NCBI GenBank assembly: GCA_037501455.1
Contig: CM074861.1
Location: forward strand, 99,735,001 to 99,799,000
Length of the DNA: 64,000 bases
Source: Lantana camara
Taxonomy: Eukaryota > Streptophyta > Magnoliopsida > Lamiales > Verbenaceae
Direction: 5' to 3'
Under the pieces are notes generated by a model. That model did not search any database. It saw nothing but the letters and a program-made list of their open reading frames with translations, and had not been told where the DNA came from. Numbering within the stretch: position 1 is the first letter of the stretch; each line of letters opens with the position of its first letter. Positions 1 through 10,670 of the stretch are shown here, one piece after another. The translations under genes were made by a program, and so were the position numbers.

Positions 1-516
1 TCTCCAGCAAAGATCTGTTCTGTCAAGAGAATGGCTGTTGATGAAGCGAAACGTGTTTGCTTACATTTTCAAGACTACGTATACACAGATCAGATTTATG
101 GCTCTTCTTACTTTCCTGTGTTCTTTCGAACTGAGATGAAGCACGGTCACCTAGATGACGGAGGCAAAGTTTATGGTGCCCTTTCTTCAGCCTCATCAAT
201 GTCATGTTTAATGGAATAGCACAACTTGCAATGGCCATTTTGCTATACCGATTTGGCTCCTCAAGATTCCAATTTCCATCATGGAGTTTGGAATTTGGAT
301 TATTCTGACATATTATACCGTTAGATTTGCTCTTCTTGTTAGTTGGTAAGCTTTTTATATAAGTGTTTCGTAAGTGTAAAAATATGCTTTAGTTCATAAT
401 TCACAATTAAATTGAACTAAAGAAATTCTACAGGTTTATGCCGTAGACGTGGAGTTATCAGATACCTAGCAGCCACAGTGACACATGCTGAAGTCTGAAG
501 ATATGGATACTGTGAT
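1..516 (+). pseudogene. PDR-type ABC transporter (ABCG) gene fragment
   Basis: Three forward frames read in succession match the start of the second transmembrane half of plant pleiotropic-drug-resistance ABCG transporters. The first (2-112) gives SREWLLMKRN followed by a hydrophobic stretch, the next gives FFRTEMKH..DDGGK.YGAL (about 120-170), and the third gives INVMFNGIAQLAMAI (from about 195) and then IPIWLLKIPISIMEFGIWII and LTYYT to about 345. A weaker exon-like piece follows a cag at about 434 (RYLAATVTHAEV) and ends in a stop. The frame changes and stops show decay. Full-length members have about 1,400 residues, so under a tenth is here and the window edge cuts the rest. The family exports secondary metabolites at the plasma membrane; this piece cannot. 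Confidence 0.7.
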
Positions 517-764
517 TGTGACTGATGCAAAGTTTGTGGGGATGAAACCGAGCATGTAACCAAGTGCGTGAATGCCTACTTGATTGACCATGGAGAGACA
601 TGCATATCATCATTTATCTTGATGAAGTAAAAATGGCTAATATCCATGCAAAAGAAGTAGGATAATTGATGTTGATGGTGCTAGCCGCACTATAAAGCCG
701 TCCAAGGACGTTTAAAAGTAGGAAACTGTACATGTATTACAATGACGTATCTTCAAGTTCGGCC

Positions 765-846
765 TAATTACACCAACTTCCCCTCAGCATATGCTAGGGG
801 AAGTTTTTGTAATATATCTCAAACTAAGGGGAGGTTTGTGTAATTA
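765..846. repeat. 82-bp foldback element (MITE-like)
   Basis: TAATTACACCAACTTCCCC at the left is answered by an inverted copy with two mismatches at the right (GGGGAGGTTTGTGTAATTA). Inside is a second hairpin, CTTCCCCT / AGGGGAAG around GCATATGC. No clear target duplication is visible. The sequence style matches the TIR tips of small plant MULE-type elements, several of which lie further along the window. Confidence 0.5.
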
Positions 847-849
847 GAT

Positions 850-2730
850 CAAACATCAGGAAAACACGGTGGATACATGAAGAAGGGCTGTCCGCACGAT
901 TCACCAACCAAGCAAAGATATTTTCGAATCCCTCGATGAGGTAATTAAACTTGTAAAATAATCTGAATTTTCTTTTTAAAATATAAACAAATTCTGCTTG
1001 TAGCCGTGGAAAGAAGTGTTTATAACCTAGACAGGGTGGCCGGGCGGAATGTACTCGGCCATACTTTATGCATGTTAAGAGGTAACTTCAATGGAAATAT
1101 TTACATTTTCGATATGCATAAATAACCATCAATAAAACTCCGTACTTTGGTCAGTGTACATAATATCACTTCTTGATCTCATATATGTCACTTTCCTTAC
1201 TCTTGTATCTGAGCTAATTTTCCAAGGTAAAGGTGGTAAAAATGCATTAGTGCCTGGCGGCATTCGTATAGGTTTGCCTGCTATGTCTACGAGAGGATTT
1301 GGTGAAAATGAATTCATTTCAATTGCATATTTATTCGTGAAGGTGTGCATTGCAAATCACTCTAGAAGCAAAGAAATCAGTTTCAGGATCTAAGCTCCAG
1401 GATTTTATGAAATTTGTCACTTGTCCCAGCTTTCTTTACTTAGAAAACCATAATAGAAAAGTGTAACTATAAGGAGAAAACCAATAAACAAAGATGAGTA
1501 GAATACGTTCCTGTTAGTAGTACGGATAAGACATTGTACCACCCTTTCAATTTTCACAGACGAACACGAACATGAGCAGAGATAACGTAAATAAAAATAA
1601 CCATATATCCAGAAAAAACATTGATGATACTCACATGAAGCACAATTCCACATCATGAAGATTTAAGATGATGACCGTTTATACATATGAGATATTCTCA
1701 GTTTATTGAAATCAGATGCATATGTCGTTATTATAACATGGAAAGATAATTCAAAGGACCAAACAACAATATTTTCCAAATTGCCAATTCACATAATGAG
1801 AACAGAAAGAAATAAACAAAATTTGCAACCATTTCTCTTATTCATATCACAAAAATTTAGCACCAACTAGGCTGAATCCAACAAGCGTTGAGTTGATATC
1901 TTGAACCATAAAAATGTCGCGACGAATCTCCACTCCCTGAAAGATGTCATTTCCCCGTCTCTAAAGAGAAGAACACAAATTCAGACCCACATAACAAAGG
2001 TAAATATATTTTGTTCCTCATTTCGGGGCTTGTCACCCGTACAGAGAAGGAAGAAGATCGACTCAGATATAAACTGTAATTCCCCAAACTCGTCATGGTT
2101 TCCCAAGCCTTTTCAAGTTGATTGAACCTGCAAACAACAACACTTTCTCGGAAACTTTTTAAAAGTAGTCTACTTTTCAAACATCTTTACAAAACTAGCA
2201 TAAAACGTTTATTTGAAAAGCGTTTTCCAAAAACCATGACACAGTTGATATTTTCTTACAAATCAATGCAAGAAACTTTGAGCTATATAACTTTGAGCTA
2301 TATATTTTTTCAATAATGCCTACGTGTGATTAATAACCCTAAGAAACTTTTGCCTCCACTTTAGATGAAACAAAACCATATTCGAACATTTTCTTTGTGG
2401 CATATATAATTGCATATCCATGAAAACTTCATGAAATTTTATTATGTGCATCATCTACTCTACAAATGATTCTACAAATTTATTATTTCACGTTTGACGC
2501 TTGTAGCTACATTTGTTCCATTAGATTATCTTTTCTTGTGTATATAATTCAAAATTTTTATATGCTCTTTAACTATTTGGATATGTGAATCGGACAAAAA
2601 TATATATATTTTTTTATGTGTGATTAGTAATTACACAAAACTTTGATTTGAATATTTTTCAATGAGGACTATGTGTGATTTGTATATTTTTCAATGAGCT
2701 CTATCTGTGATTAGTAACTATTAGAAGACT
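850..2730. other. Intergenic, no gene recognised
   Basis: Only short open frames on both strands, none with a recognisable domain or exon chain. Composition becomes increasingly AT-rich after 2,300. I see no RNA gene or element boundary here. Confidence 0.5.
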
Positions 2731-2734
2731 TTTG

Positions 2735-3235
2735 TCCACAAGTTTAAGAAAACGACATTCAAAGAAAATTTTTAAAAAACAGCATTCAAAGAAAAAAGAC
2801 CAATTAATGGATTCCAAAAACCAATTTAAAGTAGATTCATTATCTAATGAAAAAGAAAAATTTCAAAAATACTCAAGATATGATTTTTTATCATATAAAT
2901 TTCTTAATTATGAAAATCAAAGGGCATGTTTTTTTTCCAGATCCTCATTTCAAGGAAATAAGAATCAAGAGATTTCTTATAAGACACCTAAAGAAAACCC
3001 TTTGTATAGGCTGAGAGACCTCCCTCTTAATAATTATTTAGGAAAATTCGATCCTTGATATCTATATCTGGAAAAAACAGAAGACGAAAGACACTCTTTA
3101 AAAATTTTCAATTGGGAAGTTTTCAATTCAAATCTCAAATCTTATCTTAGGATTCCAACAATCAATTCACCAAACTCCTACAAGCGGGTTTTGGATTGGA
3201 TGGGAATGAATTCAATAATAAAAAAGCAGATGGAA
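2735..3235 (+). pseudogene. ycf1: Plastid ycf1 (TIC214) fragment inserted in the nucleus (NUPT)
   Basis: The open frame at 2,732-3,058 is Lys/Asn/Phe/Tyr-rich and carries Ycf1-like strings: KKKDQLMDSKNQ, YDFLSYKFLNYE, NKNQEISY, and a 'DLPLNNYLGK' segment that matches the 'IPINNYLG' region of Ycf1. After a stop at 3,056-3,058, similarity continues with a DWMGMN motif near 3,200, also typical of Ycf1. In the plastid this gene encodes a very large (about 1,800-aa) inner-envelope protein import component. Here about 170 codons survive with stops, in AT-rich nuclear sequence, so I read it as plastid DNA transferred to the nucleus. The ends are approximate. Confidence 0.75.
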
Positions 3236-3299
3236 GAAAACTACATCCGAACCTTTTTCTTAATAGTCATTAAACTGCTTGATTTCAAGTTCGGTAGTG

Positions 3300-3565
3300 A
3301 TTTCAATCAAGTAGTATGTTCTTTGGAGATAAATTCCCCATAACTATTTCGTTGTTGTCGGCCAAATGGCCAATTGCTGAAGCAATTTGCCTTATGATCT
3401 GAAGTATCATATTCACGTGAGGTGGATCTCCGGCATTTTGACAGATCTGTGTCAGCAGGCTCCAGCACTAATGTCATGCGGTCGTCATAGTATCCTATCA
3501 TCCGTAAGATGTTAGGATGATTACATGCGAGGACAACCACAGAAAATCAAAACTCAAAATCAGAT
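3300..3565 (-). pseudogene. Protein-kinase-domain fragment
   Basis: The minus-strand frame 3,540-3,307 reads HPNILRMIGYYDDRMTLVLE, which fits the beta4-beta5 region of a plant kinase (HPNIVRLLGY...LVLE). A change of frame then gives a helix-E-like stretch (IIRQIASAIGHLADNN) and GNLSPKNILLD, in the position of the catalytic loop HRDLxxxNILLD but with the His-Arg-Asp triad replaced. The ATP-binding lobe, DFG motif and C-lobe are not found nearby. It is a broken fragment of a kinase or pseudokinase gene, and the subfamily cannot be told. Confidence 0.55.
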
Positions 3566-4412
3566 AAGGTTTAAGGTTGAAACATCCGAAAGCCCTTCAT
3601 GTCGAAGCTCAAGATCAGATATTGACAAATCTGTGGTAATTGGAAAAGAGATTTGCACATTCAAGGAATTTGTGAACTATTGACGTAAGGCCAACTCATA
3701 CTATGTAGTAGCAAATGTACTCTATTTATTCAAATTCAAATTTGTAATAATCAAACACAAACTTGACTATTACAAATTGTTTTCTGTTTTTACTAAAAAA
3801 ACAAAATAGTCAACAAAGACGATAAGTTTTAGCTTCTAAGTTTATTTTTTTTCAATTAAATATGTTTTTTTAGAATGTTATTAGTGTTTTTTTTTTTTGG
3901 TTAACACCAATGGCGGAGCCACCTTGTTTTGAGGGGTACACTTGACCCATATATATATATATATTTTTGGGGTTGAAATTTTATTATTATATTTATATTT
4001 AATTTTATGGAATTTTTTATTATTGACACCCCTCATCAAAATTAAAATTAACATTAGTTGGGGTCAATATAATAAATTATTAATAATTGAGAACACACAA
4101 ATTGAAATTTTTAGGTTTCAATTTTAATTGAACTTTAATTTCTAACTCAAGACCAACCAATTGTTGAATCAAGCTCCTCCAATCAAATTCTGTTATATTT
4201 CAACCCATATTTCATCTCCTCTCCGCTATATACACAACACTAAAATCAAACTCTTTTAATCGCCTGCATAGTGATCGGTTAGAGATTTATTTTTAATTTG
4301 TTTGTGGACTGGACTTCCTTTTTTTATTTTTATTTTACAATTGAATATAAATTTAAAATTAATTTTACTTTTTTTTATATTTTATCTAAGGTTTATTCTA
4401 TCAATTATCAAT

Positions 4413-4535
4413 ATGGATAAGTTTCTCATCATAAAGCCAAAAGATTCGATTCAATCAGTCCGGCTTCCTCAAAAAAGTAAAAAAAAAAAACAAAACAAAA
4501 GGATACGAATCGATTCAAACGTTTTACAGAGGTAA
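4413..4535 (+). pseudogene. Possible N-terminal remnant of the hAT transposase
   Basis: ATG at 4,413 opens a 40-codon frame, MDKFLIIKPKD..., with a poly-lysine stretch (SKKKKQNKR). The start style and basic patch fit the N-terminus of TTF/ZMYM1-like plant hAT transposases, which begin similarly before a zinc finger. No finger is left and the frame closes at 4,535. The assignment rests mostly on its place inside the hAT ends. Confidence 0.35.
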
Positions 4536-4678
4536 ACTCACAGTTGCTTACTAATCTAGCTTGCTTGAGTCCCGTTGATTTATTTGTCTCTTTCAGCAAA
4601 GATCGTCGAATTCAGTTAACTAAATTTTAACTAGTAGAGTTCTCTAATGTCCAAATATCAATACTTAAAAATCAACTT

Positions 4679-5390
4679 GATTACAAAAATGGTATACCAT
4701 CTCCACCCATTTAGCAAAAATGGTACTTAGATTTTTCCGGTGACAAATCTACCCCATACCTTCCAAAAAGTTGCATTTCAATGCAAAAAGTCGCCGGAGA
4801 CCCGAAAACCCGCCTGAAATTCGACCCGAAATCCTACATGACATGTTTTTTTATGACATGGCAATACCACCTCGCCACATCAAAAACCACCATACATGTG
4901 TCCTTTTCACCCATTTTAAAAAACATACATAAAAGCAACATAATATTGTTAAAAATATTCTTTTAACTATATTATTATAGTATGTATACATAATACATGT
5001 TTATATTAACATTACACAATAAAATAAATACATAAACTCTTAAACATTATACATGATATTTAAAATACACAAATTAAGATTTATTATAATTACAATATAA
5101 AAAAAAATCTTAAATTATATTATTATATCTATTAAAAAATACTATAAATATGTTATATGTATATATATATTATATATTTAATATATATTTTAGTTTGATA
5201 TTTATTTTTTAACTCTGATCAAATATATTAAATAAAATAAATTCATAAACTCTTAAACATTATAAATATATTAATATGTAAACATATTATAGCAAAATTA
5301 TATATTAAAAGGTATTATAAATATATTATATTATGTGTATACATATTCTAGCAGAATTATATATAATATATATGTATATATGATAACAAA

Positions 5391-5435
<45 letters not shown>

Positions 5436-6834
5436 ATACATATACACTCAGTCATATGTATACACCATCTTCCAGGCCACCACACCGTCGCCCGCTACGC
5501 CACCTTCACCCACCACCACTCAGATCAAACCAGATTCCCACCACCGCCGCCGCCCTTCTCCTCAAATCGAACGATAGGTGCAAATCCACCATCAACGCCG
5601 CCACCGTCACCCACCACCTCCATCCTCCTCCGATGGATCTAGATCTCTACCACCGCTGTCGCCCTCCTCAAATCGAACCAGATCTACAAACCATCATCGC
5701 TGTCGCCGCCCTCGAATCGAACCAGATCTACAAAACACCATCGTCACCGCCACCATCACCCAACAATCCGTTTTCAATGAACCCCAGAATGTCCGTTCTC
5801 CGTGAAATCTTCGAAAATTTCCACTTTATCGAACGCGGCTTTGTTCATGTCTGCTGGAAATGGCAGAACACTCAACCTTTTTCTTTCTCTAAAGGGTTTC
5901 GGGGTTGATTTGAAGATCTGCTGAAGAATCCATGGCTGTTGGAAATAGCAGAACACTCAATCTTTTTCTTTCTAAAGATCTGCTGAAGATCCATGGGTGT
6001 CCCCTTCATCTTCTCCGACGGGGTTGGGGCGGGGTTCTGGGTTTGGGTTTTTTTCTTTTGATTTTAGTCTGTTGTTGAAGTTTTAACTTCTTTTTAGTCT
6101 GTTGGGTACCTCAATTTCCCTATCCTTTTGGCTTTTTTCGCACATTTTATACATAGAGATTGTGAGGATTTTGCAGATTTCTTGGAAATTGGAAGTGGGA
6201 ATTTGGAGTTGGAGCTTGAAAAGAAGAATTTATTGACTGAAAATGTGAGGCTATGAAAGATAACGGGCATTGTTGGGATTGCAAGGATGAGTTCTTTGCT
6301 GGAGAATTCTGATAAGGCGCAAGAATTGAGTTTTAGGATGGGTAATGTTGGTAGTGCACTAACACGACGGTGGTGATTGTTGCCGGACGATGGTGGGTGC
6401 CGTCTGGAGAAGATGACCTTTTTTTTTTTTTTTTTGAATTTCTTTTATATGAATATATGTAATTAACATATATGATTATTATTTTATCTATAATATATAT
6501 TAGGCATATATATATATATGCATTATATAATATATGTTTTCAGATTTTATTTTAATTTTGTTTTATAAATTTACAATTAGTTTTTATAGGTTATATACAT
6601 GTCAACCACGTCAGCAGTTATGTGGCAAAAAAAATTGACGTGGCGATCCTGAAACGTCCACGCGTAAATAAGTGTCACGTCAGGAGCGGTTTCCGGCGGT
6701 TTTAAGTGCTCCGGAGGAAAAGTGCATTGATTTGGGCGGTTTTGGGAGGTATGGGGTAGATTTATCACCGGAAAAATCTAAGTACTATTTTTGCTAAATG
6801 GGTGGAGATGGTATACCATTTTTGTAATTATCCC
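4679..6834. mobile_element. Mutator-like element with gene-like cargo (Pack-MULE candidate)
   Basis: The first about 90 bases (ATTACAAAAATGGTATACC..., then ATTTAGCAAAAATGGTAC, TTTTTCCGGTGA and CTACCCCATACC) recur inverted and almost unchanged at about 6,745-6,834. The interior holds AT-rich DNA with (TA)n at 5,395-5,431, then a GC-richer gene-like block (about 5,450-6,400). The left tip seems to have lost a few bases compared with the right tip (GGGATAATTAC), and no 9-bp target duplication is evident. Position inside the hAT means it is the younger of the two. Confidence 0.65.
5450..6400 (+). other. Captured gene-like sequence inside the MULE
   Basis: The first part is a run of His/Pro/Ser-coding low-complexity sequence with near-tandem copies of TCGAACCAGATCTAC (open to 5,908). 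Next come a duplicated block containing GAAATGGCAGAACACTCAA / GAAATAGCAGAACACTCAA (about 5,857 and 5,941) and a transcript-like part with a T-rich stretch. The last part (about 6,185-6,370) reads LELELEKKNLLTENVRL before a stop, a short coiled-coil-like fragment. GC content and codon-like structure differ from the AT-rich ends. I do not recognise the donor gene; capture by the MULE is inference. Confidence 0.35.
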
Positions 6835-6842
6835 TTATTAGT

Positions 6843-7170
6843 ATGAGATCAGATGAAGTCTTCTCTGAATTCAAAGAGATTAGTGATTTTGCTCGAAAAT
6901 TGATGTAGACAAAAAGAAATGATGTATATTCACTTGTATATTTGGTTCTAAGATTGACTTTAATTCTACCAGTTGCAACAATTACAATGGAAAGAGCATT
7001 TTCTACAATGAATTAAATTAAAAATCGGTTGAGAAATAGGATAGACAACGAATGGTTGAATGATTGTTTGATTACATATATTAAAAATAATATATTTAAC
7101 AGTGTTTCCAATGATTTAATTATGCATCGTTTTTAAAATATGGGTCACCGACGTGACATTTGTGAGATAC
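6843..7170 (+). pseudogene. hAT transposase C-terminal dimerisation domain, broken
   Basis: From ATG 6,843 the frame reads MRSDEVFSEFKEISDFARKL, then (after a stop) YSLVYLVLRLTLILPVATIT and MERAFSTMN, a second stop, then RLRNRIDNEWLNDCLITYI. This is the hAT C-terminal dimerisation region of TTF/ZMYM1-like elements: Y-L-hydrophobic-LPVATATVERxFSAM...LRNR...LNDCL. Three in-frame stops (TAG after KLM, TAA after STMN, TAA after MHRF) make it non-functional. Confidence 0.7.
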
Positions 7171-7379
7171 AAACTTGTAAGTACTTAAAAAAAAAATAGT
7201 TGAATTTAACTTGTTATTTTTTTTAGTATTATGCTTTAGTCTACCCCCCTCAATGAAATTTCTGGCTCCGCCACCTTAACACACGTACACCTAAATGGGG
7301 TTCGAACCCGACACCTTGTCTATGAGAATGAACTCATTAACCACTTGAATCAACCCCTGTTGGTATACCTCTACGATAC

Positions 7380-10070
7380 AAACAATTAAATCTAGTTCAA
7401 CCTCTCTGAATTCCATGATGGCTTTGGCTGCAAAGGGTAAGCTCCCACAAAAATAAAAATATACAAATCACATGATAATGTCGTTAGTTGACACAAGAGA
7501 CACAACAGACCTTTTGAGTCTCTTAGTAATGTTGAGAAACTTCTCCAAGAACTTGGGTTCAATCACAAACCAAACGTCCTTCTCTTTCATATGCTCAAAA
7601 AGTCTAAAGCGGCTCAAACATGTGCTCCTAGAAATATGCCTCCTCATCAAACATAAACTCATCTTTCGTTACAACAAAATGATATTTCTGCCTCCCACCA
7701 CCTGCTTCTTCCCTCCTGCTTTCACGAGAACAAAATCATGCACAAAAAAAGAACAAGAATTAATTTTAATAAAGAGTGAAGACAATCACATGGGACTTGG
7801 AAAAATGGTGAGAAATACCACATTTGGAAAGAAAAAGAAAAGAAAAGAAAAGAAAATGGCATAAAAATGACCATGTTTAAGAAAAATGAAACATAGAGAA
7901 AAGATAATTATAAAGTAGAAGTGATTTTGAATCACTATTTCGATATTATTCAGAACTCAAAAGGTATTGTGGTGCCGATTTCATAGGTAATAGTACGCAA
8001 ATTGCAATTAAACCTGGGAACTTAGTAAAAAAAGATATACTAAACTCACCGATCAAACCACAAGATTTGTCATCCTAAGTACATGTTTAAATAAACATTA
8101 AAGTTTATTGCATCTAATTCCAAGAATACAAAGTAAGAAGCATGAATTATTACATGTGAATAGATTGGTAATGTAATAATGAAAGGGAATTGCTAAATTG
8201 TTGGAATTAAATTAAGAGAAATAAAATAACTTATCACATTGTTAGTTATAATATGATATGGACTGGGACGTTCAGGAAAATGTTCAAGCTGTTGGAGAAG
8301 ATGGCTCAGCTGTTATAGAAGTTCATCGAAGTGTGAAATTTCGTAAGAAGCCTGGATGGCAGCAACAATATGTGATCAGTGGAAGGGCTCGTTAGCTATA
8401 TTATTAGTTGGGAGTAATCTGTTTTCTTATGTTTTATTAAAGTATTTTAGTAATAGAATAGTTACATCTTGAACTATTTATGTTGCATGCTTTGGTTATT
8501 TTCTTAAGCAATGACAATTTACAATTTCAAACCCTAATCTCTGAGTTCTCTCCTTTTCCTCAATATTTCACCACTCTGGTCGGTCTTACCGGAATTCTCC
8601 TTCTCAATCCTTATTTCTTCGAGCTCGAGACAGCTCTGACGTCTCTGCGCGATAAGTATTCTTATCATAACATTTGCAACGGAAGAGAGGTTATCATGAG
8701 GAATTTGTGAACGTGGCACTGTACGCTTCAGAAATTTCTTTTCCTTGACAAATTCAGTCATAAACAAATGATATTTTGCTCTCCTATTTGTAAATTAGAA
8801 GTAAAAGTCTCAAGAAAAATAAATAGTTGGAAAACATTATAAATAATCCAGCTAAATAAAATATATTAAGAAGAAACCTGAAGTGCAAAAGATTGTCGGC
8901 AGGATCTGCATATATTAACAACCAAAATTTATTAACCCTACGCATTAGAGATGTACAATTAGTTTTAGTAAAATAAATAATAAAATCAAAATTAATTTAT
9001 TAAAAGAATGATATTTATAAAAGATATCAACATATTCATCAATTCACATTTCACCTCTAACTTGAGATAAAATTATCAGTTTCAAAGATTCATTTTTTAT
9101 CCGTAAACCCATCACTCATTTACATATTGATAGATATTAAAAACTCAACAAAATGCATTTGAACAGACAAACCCTTACAAAATCTCCACGAGAGATAGAT
9201 CGAAATAACTAAAGCATTGAGATTTCGCTAAGAAATAAAAAAACAATTTGGTGTCCAACTTCTCTGTTTATCTAAGCTTTCACTTTAGATTGCACCAACT
9301 TACCAAATTTAACGAGTTACGGTCTAGGTGCTGAAAATTGGAATGAAGAAATAATAAATAACTCACCAAACTAATATAAATACAACTAACGTGGCAAAGA
9401 TGACCACACAAACATAAAATGGTTAGTGCATTAAAAGAGAAAATAGAGAAGGAATAAAAGAAGGACCCGTAGATTCGACGGTTGTCCATGAGAGACAGAG
9501 GTTCTAATGTTTGACAGTCACCTCCGAATTACTATTGTCTCCACCTCGCTGGTCTTCATTCATTGCTTTTTTTGGCCTTTGCCATTTCAACATCTGCTGA
9601 TAAAATTATTAAATGCGTTACCTTTATGCCTTTAGGCCATCTAGGTTACAGAGGAGTTACATACAGAAATGTGCCTATTTTAAACTCAAATAAACACTCA
9701 AATAAGGTCAAAGAGATCAAGTTTGCCAAGCTAAAGCGCTCAAGGTACCATGAGCCACAGCACATCCAACGTAGTTCGGCTCAAACTCGTCTTAAGCCCA
9801 TTCCTAATTCGATTAGCTCCAATTTTCAGGATTTCAAGCATTTAATGATTCACAATTAACAAAATTAAACAAACAGAGTCGAAATAACTAACCTAAAGAC
9901 ACATTCGAACAGGCCGTGGTTAATCTCATAAATGTAGGAAGATCTAGAAAATCACCCTCTAAGGAGTTATTTTGAATTGTTGAAAGTTTTTTAGGATACC
10001 ATGAGAGGTTACATTCAAACACGAATGCTGATGAGTTGACTAAATTGGGACACTTGATTGATGAGTCATG
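7380..10070. other. Intergenic, mostly unassigned
   Basis: No recognised gene. The open frames at 7,472-7,864, 8,480-8,710 and 9,563-9,859 show no domain. A purine repeat (AAAGAAAAGA-type) lies at about 7,830-7,858. The small frame at 8,258-8,395 is listed separately. Much of 8,750-9,480 is AT-rich. Confidence 0.45.
8258..8395 (+). CDS. Unrecognised 45-aa open frame, possible gene fragment
   Basis: ATG 8,258 to TAG 8,393-8,395 gives MDWDVQENVQAVGEDGSA..., then a basic segment KFRKKPGWQQQYV. Codon composition is more gene-like than the AT-rich surroundings. I do not recognise a family; it could be the last exon of a decayed gene or a chance frame. Confidence 0.2.
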   Translation: MDWDVQENVQAVGEDGSAVIEVHRSVKFRKKPGWQQQYVISGRAR

Positions 10071-10072
10071 AT

Positions 10073-10118
10073 CCCGCCTGTCACGCGGGTGACCCGGGTT
10101 CGATCCCCGGCAACGGCG
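10073..10118 (+). pseudogene. 3' half of tRNA-Asp(GTC)
   Basis: The sequence from CCCGCCTGTCACGCGGG (anticodon stem-loop, anticodon GTC) through GGGTTCGATCCC (T arm) to GGCAACGGCG matches the 3' part of plant tRNA-Asp base for base as far as I know that tRNA. The acceptor 5' strand and D arm are missing: upstream bases do not pair with the GGCAACGGCG end. Therefore it is not an intact tRNA gene. It lies about 150 bp upstream of the PEX10-like start. Confidence 0.65.
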
Positions 10119-10419
10119 TCGTTTTGTTTTTAATTATTCAACTACATGAAACGGCATCGTATTAAGTTTTTCCCCTCACTTTCCTTTTCGTGTAATGCAG
10201 ACGACACCGTTTCTTTTTCCCATAAATTCGATACTATCGGGGAGAGAGAGAGGGACTGTGGCGGTAGTGGCGGATGGGGCTTCGAGAAGCTGCTGCGGTT
10301 ATCGGAGACGCTACCAGCAGCGGCGGCGCGGATGTGGGGACTAACGGCGGCGTTCGGAGGTTTCCGCTGGCGGCGCAGCCGGAAATAATGAGGGCAGCGG
10401 GGAAGGACGACCAGTACTT

Positions 10420-10610
10420 TGTCGACAATATCCTGTAAATATGGCAAGGAATTCTAATTGATCTATTTCCCTTATTAGAGGATGTAATTAGGGACAGGAT
10501 TAGGGGTTCTCACCCTATTAATACTGTATTGTATTGTATGCCTTTTATGACAGAAAATATGAATCTGAACTCTTTTGATTTCTCCCAAACTTTGTCCATT
10601 AAATTCAACA
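10420..10610 (+). repeat. 5' LTR of the copia element
   Basis: 191 bp, TG...CA ends. It contains short-element promoter-like sequence (TATTAATACTGTATTGTATTG) and ends directly at the primer-binding site. Identical to the 3' LTR. Confidence 0.95.
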
Positions 10611-10628
10611 TGGTATCAGAGCGGGTTT
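10611..10628 (+). promoter_or_regulatory. Primer-binding site (tRNA-iMet type)
   Basis: TGGTATCAGAGCGGGTTT follows the 5' LTR without a gap, complementary to the 3' end of plant initiator tRNA-Met, the usual primer of copia elements. Confidence 0.9.
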
Positions 10629-10670
10629 CGATTCAGTAACGAATCGAATACCTTGCTTCATCATTTACCA

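Larger units (their letters stand above)
3908..7274 (+). mobile_element. Degenerate hAT transposon
   Basis: The ends are CAATGGCGGAGCC (3,908) and GGCTCCGCCAC (to 7,274), near-perfect inverted repeats of the plant hAT tip type (CAGTGGCGGAGCC). They are flanked by 8-bp duplications with one mismatch: GTTAACAC at 3,900-3,907 and CTTAACAC at 7,275-7,282. Coding relics are a start-like lysine-rich N-terminus (4,413-4,535) and the C-terminal dimerisation domain (6,843 onward). The middle of the transposase, with the catalytic acidic residues, is absent; a MULE occupies 4,679-6,834. Not autonomous. Confidence 0.75.
3887..7357 (-). mobile_element. tRNA-derived SINE, split by an hAT insertion
   Basis: On the minus strand from 7,357 the sequence starts GGGGTTGATTCAAGTGGTTA (A-box-like) and about 45 bases later has GGGTTCGAACCCC (pol III B-box). 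It runs to GTGTGTTAA at 7,276. The remaining GTTAACC and poly(A) (poly(T) on plus, 3,887-3,898) lie on the far side of the hAT element. The two halves share the hAT target duplication TTAACAC, so the SINE was there first. Body length is about 100 bp, usual for plant tRNA-SINEs. The SINE's own target duplication was not recognised. Confidence 0.6.

Noticed and set aside
7468..7662. Possible mTERF-like or helical-repeat protein on the minus strand
   Set aside because: Leu/Arg-rich but no repeat register or conserved Pro positions; too short to support.
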